Numbered from the stretch's first letter, positions 37,091 to 46,434 are shown. The stretch: 64,000 nucleotides of DNA from Fulvivirga sp. (GCA_028280565.1 JANQLQ010000024.1:1-64000); one strand, 5' to 3'. The notes: generated from the sequence alone by a model not told the origin. Numbers and translations: made by a program.

Positions 37091-37287
37091 AATGAATTGG
37101 AGGTTAAAAAGCCTGTCCTAATTTCTGATCTTACTACTTATTTATAAGATATTCAATTCAACCTTCTGTATTACCTACAAAATAGCCAGGTAACCGGCTA
37201 GGAACAAGACTCGCCCTTGAAAAGTACCTTTAACGAAAATACATTAATTTTAGCATTGGATCTTTACAGTTCACGACAAATAAGCAT

Positions 37288-37593
37288 TTGGAAGCCAAGA
37301 TAGATAATCATTCAGAGTGGATAAAAGGTACCGATCCCGGTAAGTTAAAGCATGATTTTGAAAAAATACTTCTTAAATCAGGGTTTGGTATCCTTAATTT
37401 CATGGAACATCATTTTAACCCTCAAGGCTATACATGTATATGGCTCCTTTCCGAAAGTCACTTTGCTTTGCATACCTTTCCCGAAGAAAATAAAACCTAC
37501 ATCGAGCTTAGCAGCTGCAATAAAACAATGTATGACGATTTTTTGATCCACTTGCAAGAATATAAAGCGCATGAAAACAAACCATCCGTCTAG
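37288..37593 (+). CDS. speD: S-adenosylmethionine decarboxylase, short prokaryotic form
   Basis: A 101-residue pyruvoyl enzyme precursor. The self-cleavage site SESH, the HTFPE processing histidine and the SSC catalytic cysteine are all conserved and spaced as in class 1B enzymes, so cleavage between Glu and Ser should form the pyruvoyl group. The start is a TTG; the N-terminus (NHSEWIKGTD) is divergent and replaces the usual GRHI...YGC stretch. It would supply decarboxylated SAM, the aminopropyl donor, to the aminopropyltransferases encoded at 38370 and 46741. It overlaps the K+ channel gene by 23 bp. Confidence 0.88.
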   Translation: MEAKIDNHSEWIKGTDPGKLKHDFEKILLKSGFGILNFMEHHFNPQGYTCIWLLSESHFALHTFPEENKTYIELSSCNKTMYDDFLIHLQEYKAHENKPSV

Positions 37594-38383
37594 GTACCAG
37601 TACAAGCAACGAATTTTAAGTACGATCAACAAAGCGGACGGCCAGGATCAGCTGAGCCGGGGCTTTGATATCTTTATCATGGTCCTGATCGTACTCAATG
37701 TCTTTGCCGTAATTACCGAGACAGTTCAATCCATACAGGTCAAATATGAGTTGGTGTTTTACTACTTCGAGCTATTCACCATCATCGTTTTTTCAATCGA
37801 GTATTTGGTAAGGCTTTGGACGTGCACGATCATAGAAAAATACCGGCACCCGGTTTGGGGAAGGCTGAAGTACATGTTTTCCATAGAGGCCCTGATAGAC
37901 CTGCTTGCCATCCTGCCTTTCTACCTCCCCTTATTTTTGGACATGGACGCGCGGCTTTTAAGAGTTTTACGCCTATTCAGGCTCATGCGTATATTCAAGC
38001 TTGGACGCTACTTTGTGGCCTTTCAAATGATCGTAGCCGTGATCAAAAAGCGTAAGGAAGAACTCCTGATCACTTTTACGCTGCTGGTGGTCATGCTGAT
38101 CCTGGCCAGTAGCCTTATGTATTATATAGAACATGAAGCCCAGCCTGATGTCTTTACCAGCATACCCGCTACCATGTGGTGGGGTATCGCTACACTGACC
38201 ACCGTAGGGTATGGAGATGTATACCCGGTAACCGGGCTCGGTAAGCTACTGGGATCGGTGATAGCTATTTTGGGCATTGGGGTATTTGCATTACCTACAG
38301 GCATTATTGCCTCCAGCTTTGAAAGAGAGTTGTCAGAAAGGGAAAAAAACAGGAAAGCTACGCGCCGGCATGAAAATAACTGA
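37571..38383 (+). CDS. Voltage-gated potassium channel (6TM)
   Basis: A 270-residue inner-membrane ion channel. S1 begins near residue 32; the S4 helix carries regularly spaced arginines (RLLRVLRLFRLMRIFKLGR, about 127-146), and the pore loop has the selectivity filter TTVGYGD (about 210-217), followed by S6. This is the six-helix Kv-like form, with a short basic C-terminus and no RCK domain. It overlaps speD upstream and the aminopropyltransferase-like gene downstream (14 bp), so it is embedded in the polyamine operon. Polyamines are classical blockers of K+ channels, which makes the linkage suggestive. Confidence 0.95.
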   Translation: MKTNHPSRYQYKQRILSTINKADGQDQLSRGFDIFIMVLIVLNVFAVITETVQSIQVKYELVFYYFELFTIIVFSIEYLVRLWTCTIIEKYRHPVWGRLKYMFSIEALIDLLAILPFYLPLFLDMDARLLRVLRLFRLMRIFKLGRYFVAFQMIVAVIKKRKEELLITFTLLVVMLILASSLMYYIEHEAQPDVFTSIPATMWWGIATLTTVGYGDVYPVTGLGKLLGSVIAILGIGVFALPTGIIASSFERELSEREKNRKATRRHENN

Positions 38384-39818
38384 ACGTTTACCTTACGCAG
38401 CACACTTTGCCACGCTTACCTTCTTGCTGGGCATACTGACAGCCGATCAGTGGTCTTTACTAACCTACTATTCCGAGGCAGATACCAGTGACCAATTTAT
38501 TTTTGCCGCGATAGCGTTTTCATTCTTTTTTATAGGCAAACGTTTCCTGCGGCTGCCCAAAAAAGCTCATTACCTGCTATTGGCTTTCTTCTTATTCATG
38601 GCTCTTCCGGGGCATGCATTGGCCTATTACCTGTACCGGCACTCAGAATGGGCCGTTATCATTATATACCTGGGTATAGCTACGTTGGGCGTGATTACCT
38701 CCCATTTTTCAAAAGAACTCAAAACACGTATTTCCTTTTTAGTTTTCACCACTTGTTTTCTTGCCGGGTTTTTATTGGTCTTGCATATACCCAGCGTTAA
38801 GGTAATACACGGGGTTTTACTCGTCTTACTGGCAACTCTTTTTGATGCGGCAGCCTCTAAAAAAGTCATAGGTATTACCGGTAGCGTTGCAGGTATTGTG
38901 CTGACCCTAATTTGGTCCATCTCAGATCCCGTGCCCGTACAATATTTTGAGAACCAGCAAAAATACTATGATCCCGTGATCGATTCATGGGAAACGCCGT
39001 TTCAAACCGTTGACGTCACCCGGTGGAAAGGGCAAGATTGGTTTTATTATAACCGGGTGAATCAATTCAGCTCCATTGACCACTGGCTGTATTTTGAACC
39101 CATGGCACATCCCTTGGCACATTTAGCTGCGAAAAAGGAGAAAATACTCATTATCGGGGGGGAGAACGGGATGATCACCAAAGAGCTGCTGGCCTACCCA
39201 CAGGTAGAAAGTATTGTTCATCTCCCTTTAGATACCGTATTGTATAAGATTGCCCGGGATAATCCGCATTTTACCCGGCTGAATGAAAACGCATTGCAAA
39301 ATAAAAAGGTAGTCCCGGTCACTGTTCCCGCCTTTCACTTCTTACACGAGCATCCGGGCGCATTCGACCTTATTTTTATCGATGTCCCCGATCCTGTTGA
39401 CCTGGAGTTGAACCAATATTATAGCCACGAGTTTTATGCCTTATGCCATACTGCGTTGACCGTCGATGGGGCCATGATCACACAGGCAGGCAGCCCCTAT
39501 TATGCTTCTAAGGCCTTTTATTGCATTCAAAGGACCATGGAAAGGCCAGGATTCTCCACGGTGGCCCTGCATAACCAGGTACTGACCCTAGGCGAGTGGG
39601 GTTGGATCATCGGCAGTAAAAAAGAAACTGGCGAAAGTCTAAAAGCATCGCTGCAAGCTATCGACTTTTCATCACCGCCAACTAAATGGCTCAATAAAGA
39701 AGCTATGAAAATGATGCTTTCGTTTGGAAAACAGCTCGTTGAAGTTGATACCAGTATAAACAGTTTAAAAGACCCGGTGGTACACCGGTACTACACTAAG
39801 GGCACTTGGCAGTTTTAG
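38370..39818 (+). CDS. Membrane-anchored aminopropyltransferase-like protein, degenerate SAM site
   Basis: A 482-residue protein. The N-terminal half contains about seven transmembrane helices (to about 190); the C-terminal half is a spermidine-synthase-like methyltransferase fold. Compared with its paralog at 46741, the dcSAM-binding glycine motif GGGDGG is changed to GGENGM (residues about 263-268), VDLD to LPLD, and the NQDG loop to a TVPAF sequence, while IDVPDP, QAGSPYYA and LTLGEWGW are kept. It is therefore probably not a normal enzyme; it may be a regulatory partner or have altered chemistry. The ATG at 38370 overlaps the channel gene; a longer in-frame start at 38277 would overlap it much more. 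Confidence 0.88.
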   Translation: MKITERLPYAAHFATLTFLLGILTADQWSLLTYYSEADTSDQFIFAAIAFSFFFIGKRFLRLPKKAHYLLLAFFLFMALPGHALAYYLYRHSEWAVIIIYLGIATLGVITSHFSKELKTRISFLVFTTCFLAGFLLVLHIPSVKVIHGVLLVLLATLFDAAASKKVIGITGSVAGIVLTLIWSISDPVPVQYFENQQKYYDPVIDSWETPFQTVDVTRWKGQDWFYYNRVNQFSSIDHWLYFEPMAHPLAHLAAKKEKILIIGGENGMITKELLAYPQVESIVHLPLDTVLYKIARDNPHFTRLNENALQNKKVVPVTVPAFHFLHEHPGAFDLIFIDVPDPVDLELNQYYSHEFYALCHTALTVDGAMITQAGSPYYASKAFYCIQRTMERPGFSTVALHNQVLTLGEWGWIIGSKKETGESLKASLQAIDFSSPPTKWLNKEAMKMMLSFGKQLVEVDTSINSLKDPVVHRYYTKGTWQF

Positions 39819-39909
39819 CCCTTTATACGAACTTAAGACGGGATTGTAACAAGGCTGTTTCGTAGCTTTTACTCACTTTCAAATGATTTGCATTTAGTAA
39901 ACTATACCT

Positions 39910-41415
39910 ATGAATCGCAGGGATTTTATCAAAACTTCTTCCATCGTTACACTCCCTCTTTTACTCAAGTCATGCGGCTGGCAGGACGAAGGTCAGCCTT
40001 TTCCGGTTCATGTGCATTCCGATGCGGGCACAGGACACCTGGTCTATCAAAGCGATCAATACGAGCGGATCACTGGAGAAAGTGTGGAGGTAGTGATTGT
40101 AGGAGGTGGCATTGCCGGTCTTGCAGCTGCATGCAAGTTAAAGGATCGTGATTTTTTGTTGTTCGAACTGTCAAGTACATTGGGAGGCACCTCTTCCGCC
40201 TATCGTTCTGAGGAGCTTACCTTTGCCCAGGGTGCACACTATGATATGGGCTACCCGAAAAGCTATGGCAGCGAAGTGCTCGATCTCCTTGAATCCTTAA
40301 ATATTATCAGCTACCAGCCTTGGAAAGAAGAATGGGGGTTTACAGATCAAGAGCACCTGGTCATGCATCGCCGGAAAAACCAGTGCTACGACCATGGCGA
40401 AATACGCAAAGAGGTGATCAAAGCGGGGCGTTTGAGAGACCGGTTTTTTGAACTACTCAAACCTTACCAGGGCCAAATGCACCTCCCCACACGGCTGATC
40501 GATGCGAAGTACAGGCCCCTCGATCGCCTTTCTTTCGTAGACTTCCTGGGCAAAAACCTCGATTTAAATGATCAATTTTTGGCGTGGGTCGGTTATCACA
40601 CAAAGGATGATTATGGGGCTGACGCCCACGCGGTCTCCGCACTGGCAGGTATCCACTATTTTACATGCCGCCCCTACAATAGCGAAATCGTAGAGCTTTT
40701 TTCCCCGCCGGAGGGTAATCATTACTTCATTAATAAAATGGCCGATCGTGTTGGCGGGGACCGGTTAAAGCCCAACCACCTGGTGAAACATATTACTGAA
40801 ACCCCAAACGGTTTCAGGATAGAGGTCATTGATACCATAAACCAGCAGGTACGCATGGTAACTGCCAAAAAGGTCGTCTATGCCGGCCAGAAGCATGCGT
40901 TGAAATACATTTTTCCCGAAGATGCTTCCCTCTTTGCAAATAACCGTTATGCCCCTTGGATGGTCGTAAACCTAGTATTGGAACGATCTGCGGACAATTG
41001 GGGATATTGGCAAAACGAGATGCTCACGAGGGACGAAACCTTTCTCGGATTCATCGATTCCACCACTCAACACAAAGCCTCTCCCAGGCACCGCGTACTT
41101 ACGGCCTACTACTGCCTTCCTCCCTCCTCCCGCAACGACCTGGTCAATGTAGAAACCACTAAAAATCAAATCGCCGAATCCACAGCACAACATATCAGCA
41201 ATTATTGGGGTAAAGACATCCGCCCTACCCTTCGGCAAGTAGACATCAAGGTGATGGGACATGCCATGCCCATCCCGGGTAAAGGCTATCTCTTCGATGA
41301 TAAAAATCAATACCGAAAAAATAGCAACATTGTATACGCAGGAGTAGACAACAGCCGCCTGCCGCTCCTCTTCGAAGCGGTAGATTCCGGGATAATAGCC
41401 GCCGGGATGATTTGA
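39910..41415 (+). CDS. FAD-dependent amine-oxidase-like oxidoreductase, exported
   Basis: A 501-residue flavoprotein. The N-terminus has a twin-arginine-like start (MNRRDFIKTSS) and a cysteine after a hydrophobic run (LLLKSCG), so it may be a Tat-exported lipoprotein. The FAD site GGGIAGLAAACKL is near 63-75, with the downstream LFELSSTLGGTS, and the C-terminal FAD-contact region IVYAGVDNSRLP. The fold is that of flavin-containing amine oxidoreductases. Its position after decarboxylase and aminopropyltransferase genes makes a polyamine-like substrate plausible but unproven. Confidence 0.88.
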   Translation: MNRRDFIKTSSIVTLPLLLKSCGWQDEGQPFPVHVHSDAGTGHLVYQSDQYERITGESVEVVIVGGGIAGLAAACKLKDRDFLLFELSSTLGGTSSAYRSEELTFAQGAHYDMGYPKSYGSEVLDLLESLNIISYQPWKEEWGFTDQEHLVMHRRKNQCYDHGEIRKEVIKAGRLRDRFFELLKPYQGQMHLPTRLIDAKYRPLDRLSFVDFLGKNLDLNDQFLAWVGYHTKDDYGADAHAVSALAGIHYFTCRPYNSEIVELFSPPEGNHYFINKMADRVGGDRLKPNHLVKHITETPNGFRIEVIDTINQQVRMVTAKKVVYAGQKHALKYIFPEDASLFANNRYAPWMVVNLVLERSADNWGYWQNEMLTRDETFLGFIDSTTQHKASPRHRVLTAYYCLPPSSRNDLVNVETTKNQIAESTAQHISNYWGKDIRPTLRQVDIKVMGHAMPIPGKGYLFDDKNQYRKNSNIVYAGVDNSRLPLLFEAVDSGIIAAGMI

Positions 41416-41478
41416 AAAGGGTTGTGGACATTAGTAGTTGTATGCTGTCCATTTTATCAACGATTACGCATTAACCCA

Positions 41479-41658
41479 GACTCGATTAAAAAATGACCGT
41501 CATGCCCGGCCGGTGGTTGTGAGAGGGCCCATTGGGATCCCTTTGGGAGAACCTGCTGTGCCGTGAAACGGAAGCTAATCCCAAGTTTCAAGACCTACCC
41601 TGGTCTTAGGTTGAGCGTAGCGGTCCTAAGATCCTAAACCACCTAGAGCGTCCGCTCG
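41479..41658. repeat. Repeat modules R4 and R3 (copy A)
   Basis: The left part carries AAAAAATGACCGTCAT and GGCCGGTGGTTGTGAGAGGG (R4; inverted counterpart at 26655-26735). CGGAAGCTAATCCC recurs at 61190. The right part, 41601-41658, is R3: TGGTCTTAGGTTGAGCGTAG through GAGCGTCCGCTCG, related to 46376-46434 and 46606-46665. This copy marks the left border of the 5-kb insert. Confidence 0.7.
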
Positions 41659-41718
41659 ACGATAATCATATTTGTAATTTACAAGCCAATCGAACATTCC
41701 AATACTCAACGAGTACAC

Positions 41719-41783
41719 GTTTAGCGCAGCATAATGCGTACTTATCGTAGAAATAGGATTTATAATCCGGGTGTTCTTATTTA
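41719..41783. repeat. Repeat module R7, copy 1
   Basis: CACGTTTAGCGCAGCATAAT...AAATAGGATTTATAATCCGG resembles 43279-43345. The motif AGGATT..TAATCC contains a short inverted repeat. It completes the non-coding stretch 41416-41840, where no convincing gene is seen. Confidence 0.5.
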
Positions 41784-41840
41784 ACGCCGCCTTCCATTCT
41801 ACAACACCAAGTCCTCTCACTTCTCCCATCCACCCCAAAG

Positions 41841-42575
41841 TTACTCCCCTGGTATGAACACCATCGAGTTAACAGGCACTACAATATCATCAATATGCCC
41901 TGAAACACTGTTATCAGCATGTATAAAATGTAAATGCGTTCTTTTTCCCGGGTGCGTTAGCTTTCCAACCCGGCTTTCATCTACCCAAAACCCTACCAGC
42001 TTGATCTTTTCATCTCGTAGCCAAAACTTTTGCTTGGCCTTTCGATGCTCTTGTATCGTATGGGGCACCGAATCTTTCTTATAAATAATGTGATACTCGA
42101 GCAAAGGTACCTGTGCCTCAATCCTGAATACCAGCGCCGTATCCAAGTCAATATTGTTCTCTTCCAGCAAGCGTCTTACATAATTCTCAACAGCATCCAA
42201 ACCTTTGAGTTCTTCATCCGTCCGGACCCCAACCCATTCTTTTTGATGACCTACCAGCAGGAAAATCGCCTCCACTCCTTCCGAACTTATGATAGCCGGC
42301 TTCCCATCTTGGATTGACGAAACCGATACCTCGCTATCATAGACGGTGATCTCTCCCAGCAACCCGGCAACCGGCCCTAGGGCGTAGAAATCTTCTTTAC
42401 CCACAACAGAGTCTAACCTAACCTTACCGTTTAGGTCATTATTATTGATCATAGCCTGCCTATTACCATAGCTTTTAACCCCATCGGCAGTGTTTTGAGT
42501 TGACGTCTCCATACAGCTTACAGACCATAGGAGTATACCAAGTAAAATAAGAAAGCTGCCTTTAGTTGACTTCAT
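41841..42575 (-). CDS. Acetolactate-decarboxylase-like lipoprotein
   Basis: A 244-residue protein with a lipoprotein signal (SVSC, Cys21). The mature part resembles acetolactate decarboxylase: an early YALGPVAGLLGEITVYD stretch and, near the C-terminus, the zinc-site motif THLHFIHAD...SGHIDD that matches the family's HLHF...GH pattern. Cytosolic decarboxylases make acetoin from acetolactate; a membrane-anchored extracytoplasmic version is unusual, so a different substrate is likely. It lies 48 bp downstream of the UPF0158 gene on the same strand. Confidence 0.7.
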   Translation of the reverse strand: MKSTKGSFLILLGILLWSVSCMETSTQNTADGVKSYGNRQAMINNNDLNGKVRLDSVVGKEDFYALGPVAGLLGEITVYDSEVSVSSIQDGKPAIISSEGVEAIFLLVGHQKEWVGVRTDEELKGLDAVENYVRRLLEENNIDLDTALVFRIEAQVPLLEYHIIYKKDSVPHTIQEHRKAKQKFWLRDEKIKLVGFWVDESRVGKLTHPGKRTHLHFIHADNSVSGHIDDIVVPVNSMVFIPGE

Positions 42576-42623
42576 GTATTCTACAATTCATTTCTTTATA
42601 GGGAGTCCATATAGCCAATTATG

Positions 42624-43082
42624 TCATTCATTTTTGTCTTCTCCATATTCACCAGCTTCGTCAAAAAGTCGGCTATCATCCTGGTCCTTTACCCATTGGA
42701 TGTAACGCATTGTTTTGAACTGGAACCACTCCTCCCGGTATTCCCCGGAGTTATCAATTTGCCACTTAAAGTTCCTAAAAGGTTTTGGCCCGTTCAAAGC
42801 GTTTACCAATCGGTTCCTTAGCTTGGCATCCTCCACATTTTCAGCAAAATCAGCCATTACCCTGAAACTCTCATGACTAGACATCCCTTCAAATTCAAAA
42901 TAATCTTCCCAATTTTCATCGATCTCTTCTAGGGTGTCTTCCCATAGCTCTTCGTCAGCTCCAATCCAGCTATCAGAATTAATGACCTTTTTTATCTCAC
43001 CGGTTTTCAAATTATAAAAACACCTCATTCCACACTCCAAGTCCTCGGCGATCTCTTTGATTTGTTTTTCTGTGAGTTTCAT
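42624..43082 (-). CDS. UPF0158 family protein
   Basis: A 152-residue acidic soluble protein with the UPF0158 pattern: an N-terminal FYNLKTGEIKKV stretch, an acidic EELWEDTLEEIDENWEDYFEFE-like middle and SFRVMADFAENV, followed by LRNRLVNALNGPKPFRNFKW and an aromatic WFQFKTMRYIQWV. The function of the family is not established. It is carried in the repeat-bordered insert and may be co-transcribed with the lipoprotein gene. Confidence 0.82.
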   Translation of the reverse strand: MKLTEKQIKEIAEDLECGMRCFYNLKTGEIKKVINSDSWIGADEELWEDTLEEIDENWEDYFEFEGMSSHESFRVMADFAENVEDAKLRNRLVNALNGPKPFRNFKWQIDNSGEYREEWFQFKTMRYIQWVKDQDDSRLFDEAGEYGEDKNE

Positions 43083-43278
43083 CTTTCAAGGATATTAATG
43101 GTTGTTTCGATTATAAGAAAATTACCTTTTAAGGCAGTAAAATATGCTTAGGACATACTTTTGATTAGAACGAAATAATGATACTATCAAATTTATTACT
43201 TATGATAAGGATTTTTTAGCGAAACCGGCAATATTAATTATACTAAGCCCGCCTACCACTGCTATTGTTTAAGTAGTA

Positions 43279-43345
43279 CATTTAGGCAGCGTAATGCATC
43301 CTGGTCATGAAAATAGGATTCGTAATCCGGGTTGCTCGATTACGG
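43279..43345. repeat. Repeat module R7, copy 2
   Basis: ACATTTAGGCAGCGTAATGC...AAATAGGATTCGTAATCCGG resembles 41719-41783. Nearby, AGTCTTAGACCC and ACCAGGGGTA (43381-43410) resemble pieces around the R3 copies. The 43083-43571 gap otherwise shows no gene. Confidence 0.5.
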
Positions 43346-43571
43346 CAATCAACAATTTCATAGTACTCTTAAAGCTTAATAGTCTTAGACCCTAAAACCA
43401 GGGGTAGATAAGAATCTTTGAACTAAACTGGTAATCTCACTTATACTAAAACTACCCGTGGACCATTATTATGAGTGAAAGCGATGGGTCTTGGCAAAAT
43501 GAATACAGGATTGGCCTGGTTATTTAATAGCTTTACTAGTCATTAAGCCAGTAAATAATCCTTGGGAAAAA

Positions 43572-46331
43572 TTGAAGAATTCACTCGATACAAACCATAA
43601 AAAACTCCTTGCCTTCTACCAAGATTGCTACGAAGCAGATACAAGAACCATCAGTCTTTCTAATATATTTTCTAGTAAGGTTGAAAATCGCCACTTCTTC
43701 CAAGGAAAGGACGAACTGTTAGGTGAGCTACTGCCTAGGATCCCTTTGGAAACAAGCATCGCCGAATCTATTCTAAAGAACATTGATACTTACAGTAAGG
43801 AAAAGTCTCTTTATCTTTGTGCCTTTTTTGTACTTGGAAAAAACAGGAATACAGGAAAAAGGGTCAATAACATTTGCGCCCCACTATTTTTTTATCCAGC
43901 AGAAATAGATGTCCAGGACGGGTTATTTTTCCTCTCGATAAACAAAACACTGGCATTCCCAAACATACCTTTCTTAGAAAGCCATCGAATTGATAACACC
44001 GTTGAAATTGCTGAACTCTTTAAGGAAACTTTAGCACAACCAATGACCTTTGCAAGTTGTGGGAGTTTAAAAAGGACCTTGGAATCTAATTTTCCCCAGT
44101 TTGATTCGGAGGAGTTATTATTGTTTCCCGGGTATGCCCTTGAGTCACGGTTAAAATCCTACTTGAAAAAGGTCAAGGAAGGTTTTAAAGTTTTTCCAGC
44201 GACCGCCCTCGGGGTATTTAGACATTCTACCGCTACCCTAGGTATCATTACAGAGCTTAAAGAGTTACAGCAAGGAAAAAAACTCTCCCCTGCCCTTCGA
44301 AACTTTTTTGACTATGACCTGGTTGAAACAGGAGATCAGCCAGTAACTGGCATCTACGTGCCGGCGATTTTAAGTAAGTCTCAAAAGCAAATTATTGAAT
44401 CTGCCAATAAGTATGATGAAACCGTAGTCGTCGGCCCACCGGGTACTGGCAAATCCTTTACCATCTCAACATTGGCCATTGACCAGGTAAACCGTGGGAA
44501 TTCAGTACTGGTGGTTTCTAAAACAGACCAGGCCCTAAATGTTATTGATCATAAAATAGAACAAGAAATAGGCATCGCTGGGCTTACGGTAAGGGCAGGT
44601 AGAAGGCAATACCTCAAAAACCTAAAAGATCGTATAAAAAACATTCTATTAGGCCTTCCTGCAGTTTATGCCTTAGGATTGGATAGGTCCAATGAGTTTA
44701 AGGGGAAGATAGCAACAGATCGCTCGACGCTGTCAGGCCTGCAAAGCAAGTTATATGACCAGGTAGAAGACGATCTCCGCTGGGGAGAATACTTATTTAA
44801 GAATAAAAAGGGCGGCATCATTTCCAGTATCGTTAAAAAATATATAGAATGGCTGAATGGCTTGCAGGAGCCGCACTGGGATATTATTACAAATTACTAC
44901 ACCATCAAAGATGAGTACCTGCATGACCTGAAGGAGTACGTGATGGCCAACTTTCAATACCGGCTTTGGAGAACTTCTAAAGACCATCGAAGAATGCTGA
45001 GAAATTTTTCCCAAGCATTGCGGGCAAGAACACTAGATAAACAAGAGGAACTCTTTAACCAGCTTGATTTTAAAATTCTGCTTAAAACCTTCCCCGTTTG
45101 GATATGTAAACTAAGTGACCTCTTTGAAGTTCTTCCACTTCAAGAAGAACTCTTCGATGTCGTTATCATTGACGAAGCTTCACAATGTGATATTTCTTCA
45201 TGCCTGCCGGCCTTGCAAAGAGCTAAGAAAGTGGTTATTGTGGGAGATCCTAAGCAGTTGCGCCATTATTCCTTTTTATCCAGGGGTATGATCCGTCATT
45301 TACGAAACAAGCATGACCTATCCCATCACCCTTATGATCGATACTTTGATTACCGGGATGCCAGCATATTGGATATCTATTTTGAAAAGATATCAAATGT
45401 AGACCAGGTGATATTTTTAGATGAGCATTTCAGGGGGAATGATAGTCTTATCGGTTTTAGCAATGAACATTTCTACAATGGCCGATTGAAAATAATGAAA
45501 TCATTACCCCAACATGATGCCATTGGTGGTTTACACCACATCGCAATAAAAGGTGAGCGTTCAAAAGAAGGAACAAATGAATTGGAGGCGGAAGAGCTTT
45601 TGAAAAAAGTAGAAATGATCATCAAAGAACAAAACGACTTAGATCACACTGCTGCTACCACACTTGGAATATTGAGCCCTTTTAGAAACCAAGCCGAGTT
45701 GCTAGAAAACCTGGTCCATGACACATTTTCCAACGAGCACATTGAAAAGCACGCGATCAAAGTAGGAACTCCCTACGGTTTCCAGGGTGATGAGCGAGAT
45801 ATCATGTTCATTTCATTCTGCCTGGATGACAATACGCACACGACGGCACTGCATTATCTCAACCAGCACGAGATGTTCAACGTAGCCATTACCAGGGCAA
45901 AATTTACACAGTACATATTTAGTTCGATATCCATTGATACCGGGGATCATTTGATCCATCAATACCTTCTAAGCATCAACACGTCAAAAAAAGGGGGAAC
46001 CCAACCTAGCAACACTATCCATGATGAGTTCCTCAAAGAAGTAGTACATGTTTTTAATCGCAACACAAATGAAATCTATACCGACTACCTAGTGGCCGGT
46101 ATCCTTATTGACGTTCTTTTACATACTCCTAAAGGATACTTTGGCATTGACCTGGTCGGGTACCCTGGTAAATTTTTTGAAGCAAATAGTATGGAGCAAT
46201 ATGAAATCCTAGGTAGAGCCGGAGTGAAAATGATACCCTTGCCGTATTCTAATTGGTATTATGAAAGGGAAAAATGCATTGAAGGGCTCAATCGGATCAT
46301 CTTTGAAGTGACTGATGCTTCCTTGGATTAA
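43572..46331 (+). CDS. Large SF1 (UPF1-like, AAA_11/AAA_12) helicase with nuclease-like C-terminus
   Basis: A 919-residue helicase. Motif I is GPPGTGKSF (near residue 290), motif II IIDEASQCD (near 535), motif III GDPKQLRHY, motif V region GTPYGFQGDERDIMFISF and motif VI NVAITRAK (near 775). Residues about 825-905 (ILIDVLLHTP, FGIDLVGYPGKFFE, LGRAGVKMIPLPYSNW) resemble a PD-(D/E)xK nuclease of the VSR/DUF559 kind. The start is TTG. It is a lone gene inside a repeat-bordered insert; such helicase-nuclease proteins occur in defence and repair contexts. Confidence 0.9.
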   Translation: MKNSLDTNHKKLLAFYQDCYEADTRTISLSNIFSSKVENRHFFQGKDELLGELLPRIPLETSIAESILKNIDTYSKEKSLYLCAFFVLGKNRNTGKRVNNICAPLFFYPAEIDVQDGLFFLSINKTLAFPNIPFLESHRIDNTVEIAELFKETLAQPMTFASCGSLKRTLESNFPQFDSEELLLFPGYALESRLKSYLKKVKEGFKVFPATALGVFRHSTATLGIITELKELQQGKKLSPALRNFFDYDLVETGDQPVTGIYVPAILSKSQKQIIESANKYDETVVVGPPGTGKSFTISTLAIDQVNRGNSVLVVSKTDQALNVIDHKIEQEIGIAGLTVRAGRRQYLKNLKDRIKNILLGLPAVYALGLDRSNEFKGKIATDRSTLSGLQSKLYDQVEDDLRWGEYLFKNKKGGIISSIVKKYIEWLNGLQEPHWDIITNYYTIKDEYLHDLKEYVMANFQYRLWRTSKDHRRMLRNFSQALRARTLDKQEELFNQLDFKILLKTFPVWICKLSDLFEVLPLQEELFDVVIIDEASQCDISSCLPALQRAKKVVIVGDPKQLRHYSFLSRGMIRHLRNKHDLSHHPYDRYFDYRDASILDIYFEKISNVDQVIFLDEHFRGNDSLIGFSNEHFYNGRLKIMKSLPQHDAIGGLHHIAIKGERSKEGTNELEAEELLKKVEMIIKEQNDLDHTAATTLGILSPFRNQAELLENLVHDTFSNEHIEKHAIKVGTPYGFQGDERDIMFISFCLDDNTHTTALHYLNQHEMFNVAITRAKFTQYIFSSISIDTGDHLIHQYLLSINTSKKGGTQPSNTIHDEFLKEVVHVFNRNTNEIYTDYLVAGILIDVLLHTPKGYFGIDLVGYPGKFFEANSMEQYEILGRAGVKMIPLPYSNWYYEREKCIEGLNRIIFEVTDASLD

Positions 46332-46375
46332 AGCCACAGATCCCGCCCAGCCTTAGGTGGATCCCAACTCCCAAC

Positions 46376-46434
46376 TGGTCTTAGGTTAAGCGTAGCGGTC
46401 CTAAGACCCTAAATCACCAAGAGCGTCCGCTCGG
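46376..46434. repeat. Repeat R3, copy B
   Basis: TGGTCTTAGGTTAAGCGTAG starts a 59-bp unit that contains a stem (GGTCTTAGG with CCTAAGACC) and ends GAGCGTCCGCTCGG, itself a short inverted repeat. It is an inverted partner of 46606-46665: both outer blocks are identical and only about 12 bp in the middle differ. Confidence 0.85.

Noticed and set aside
41626..41838. 70-codon minus-strand frame
   Set aside because: It covers the R3 and R7 repeat modules and has no protein-like composition.
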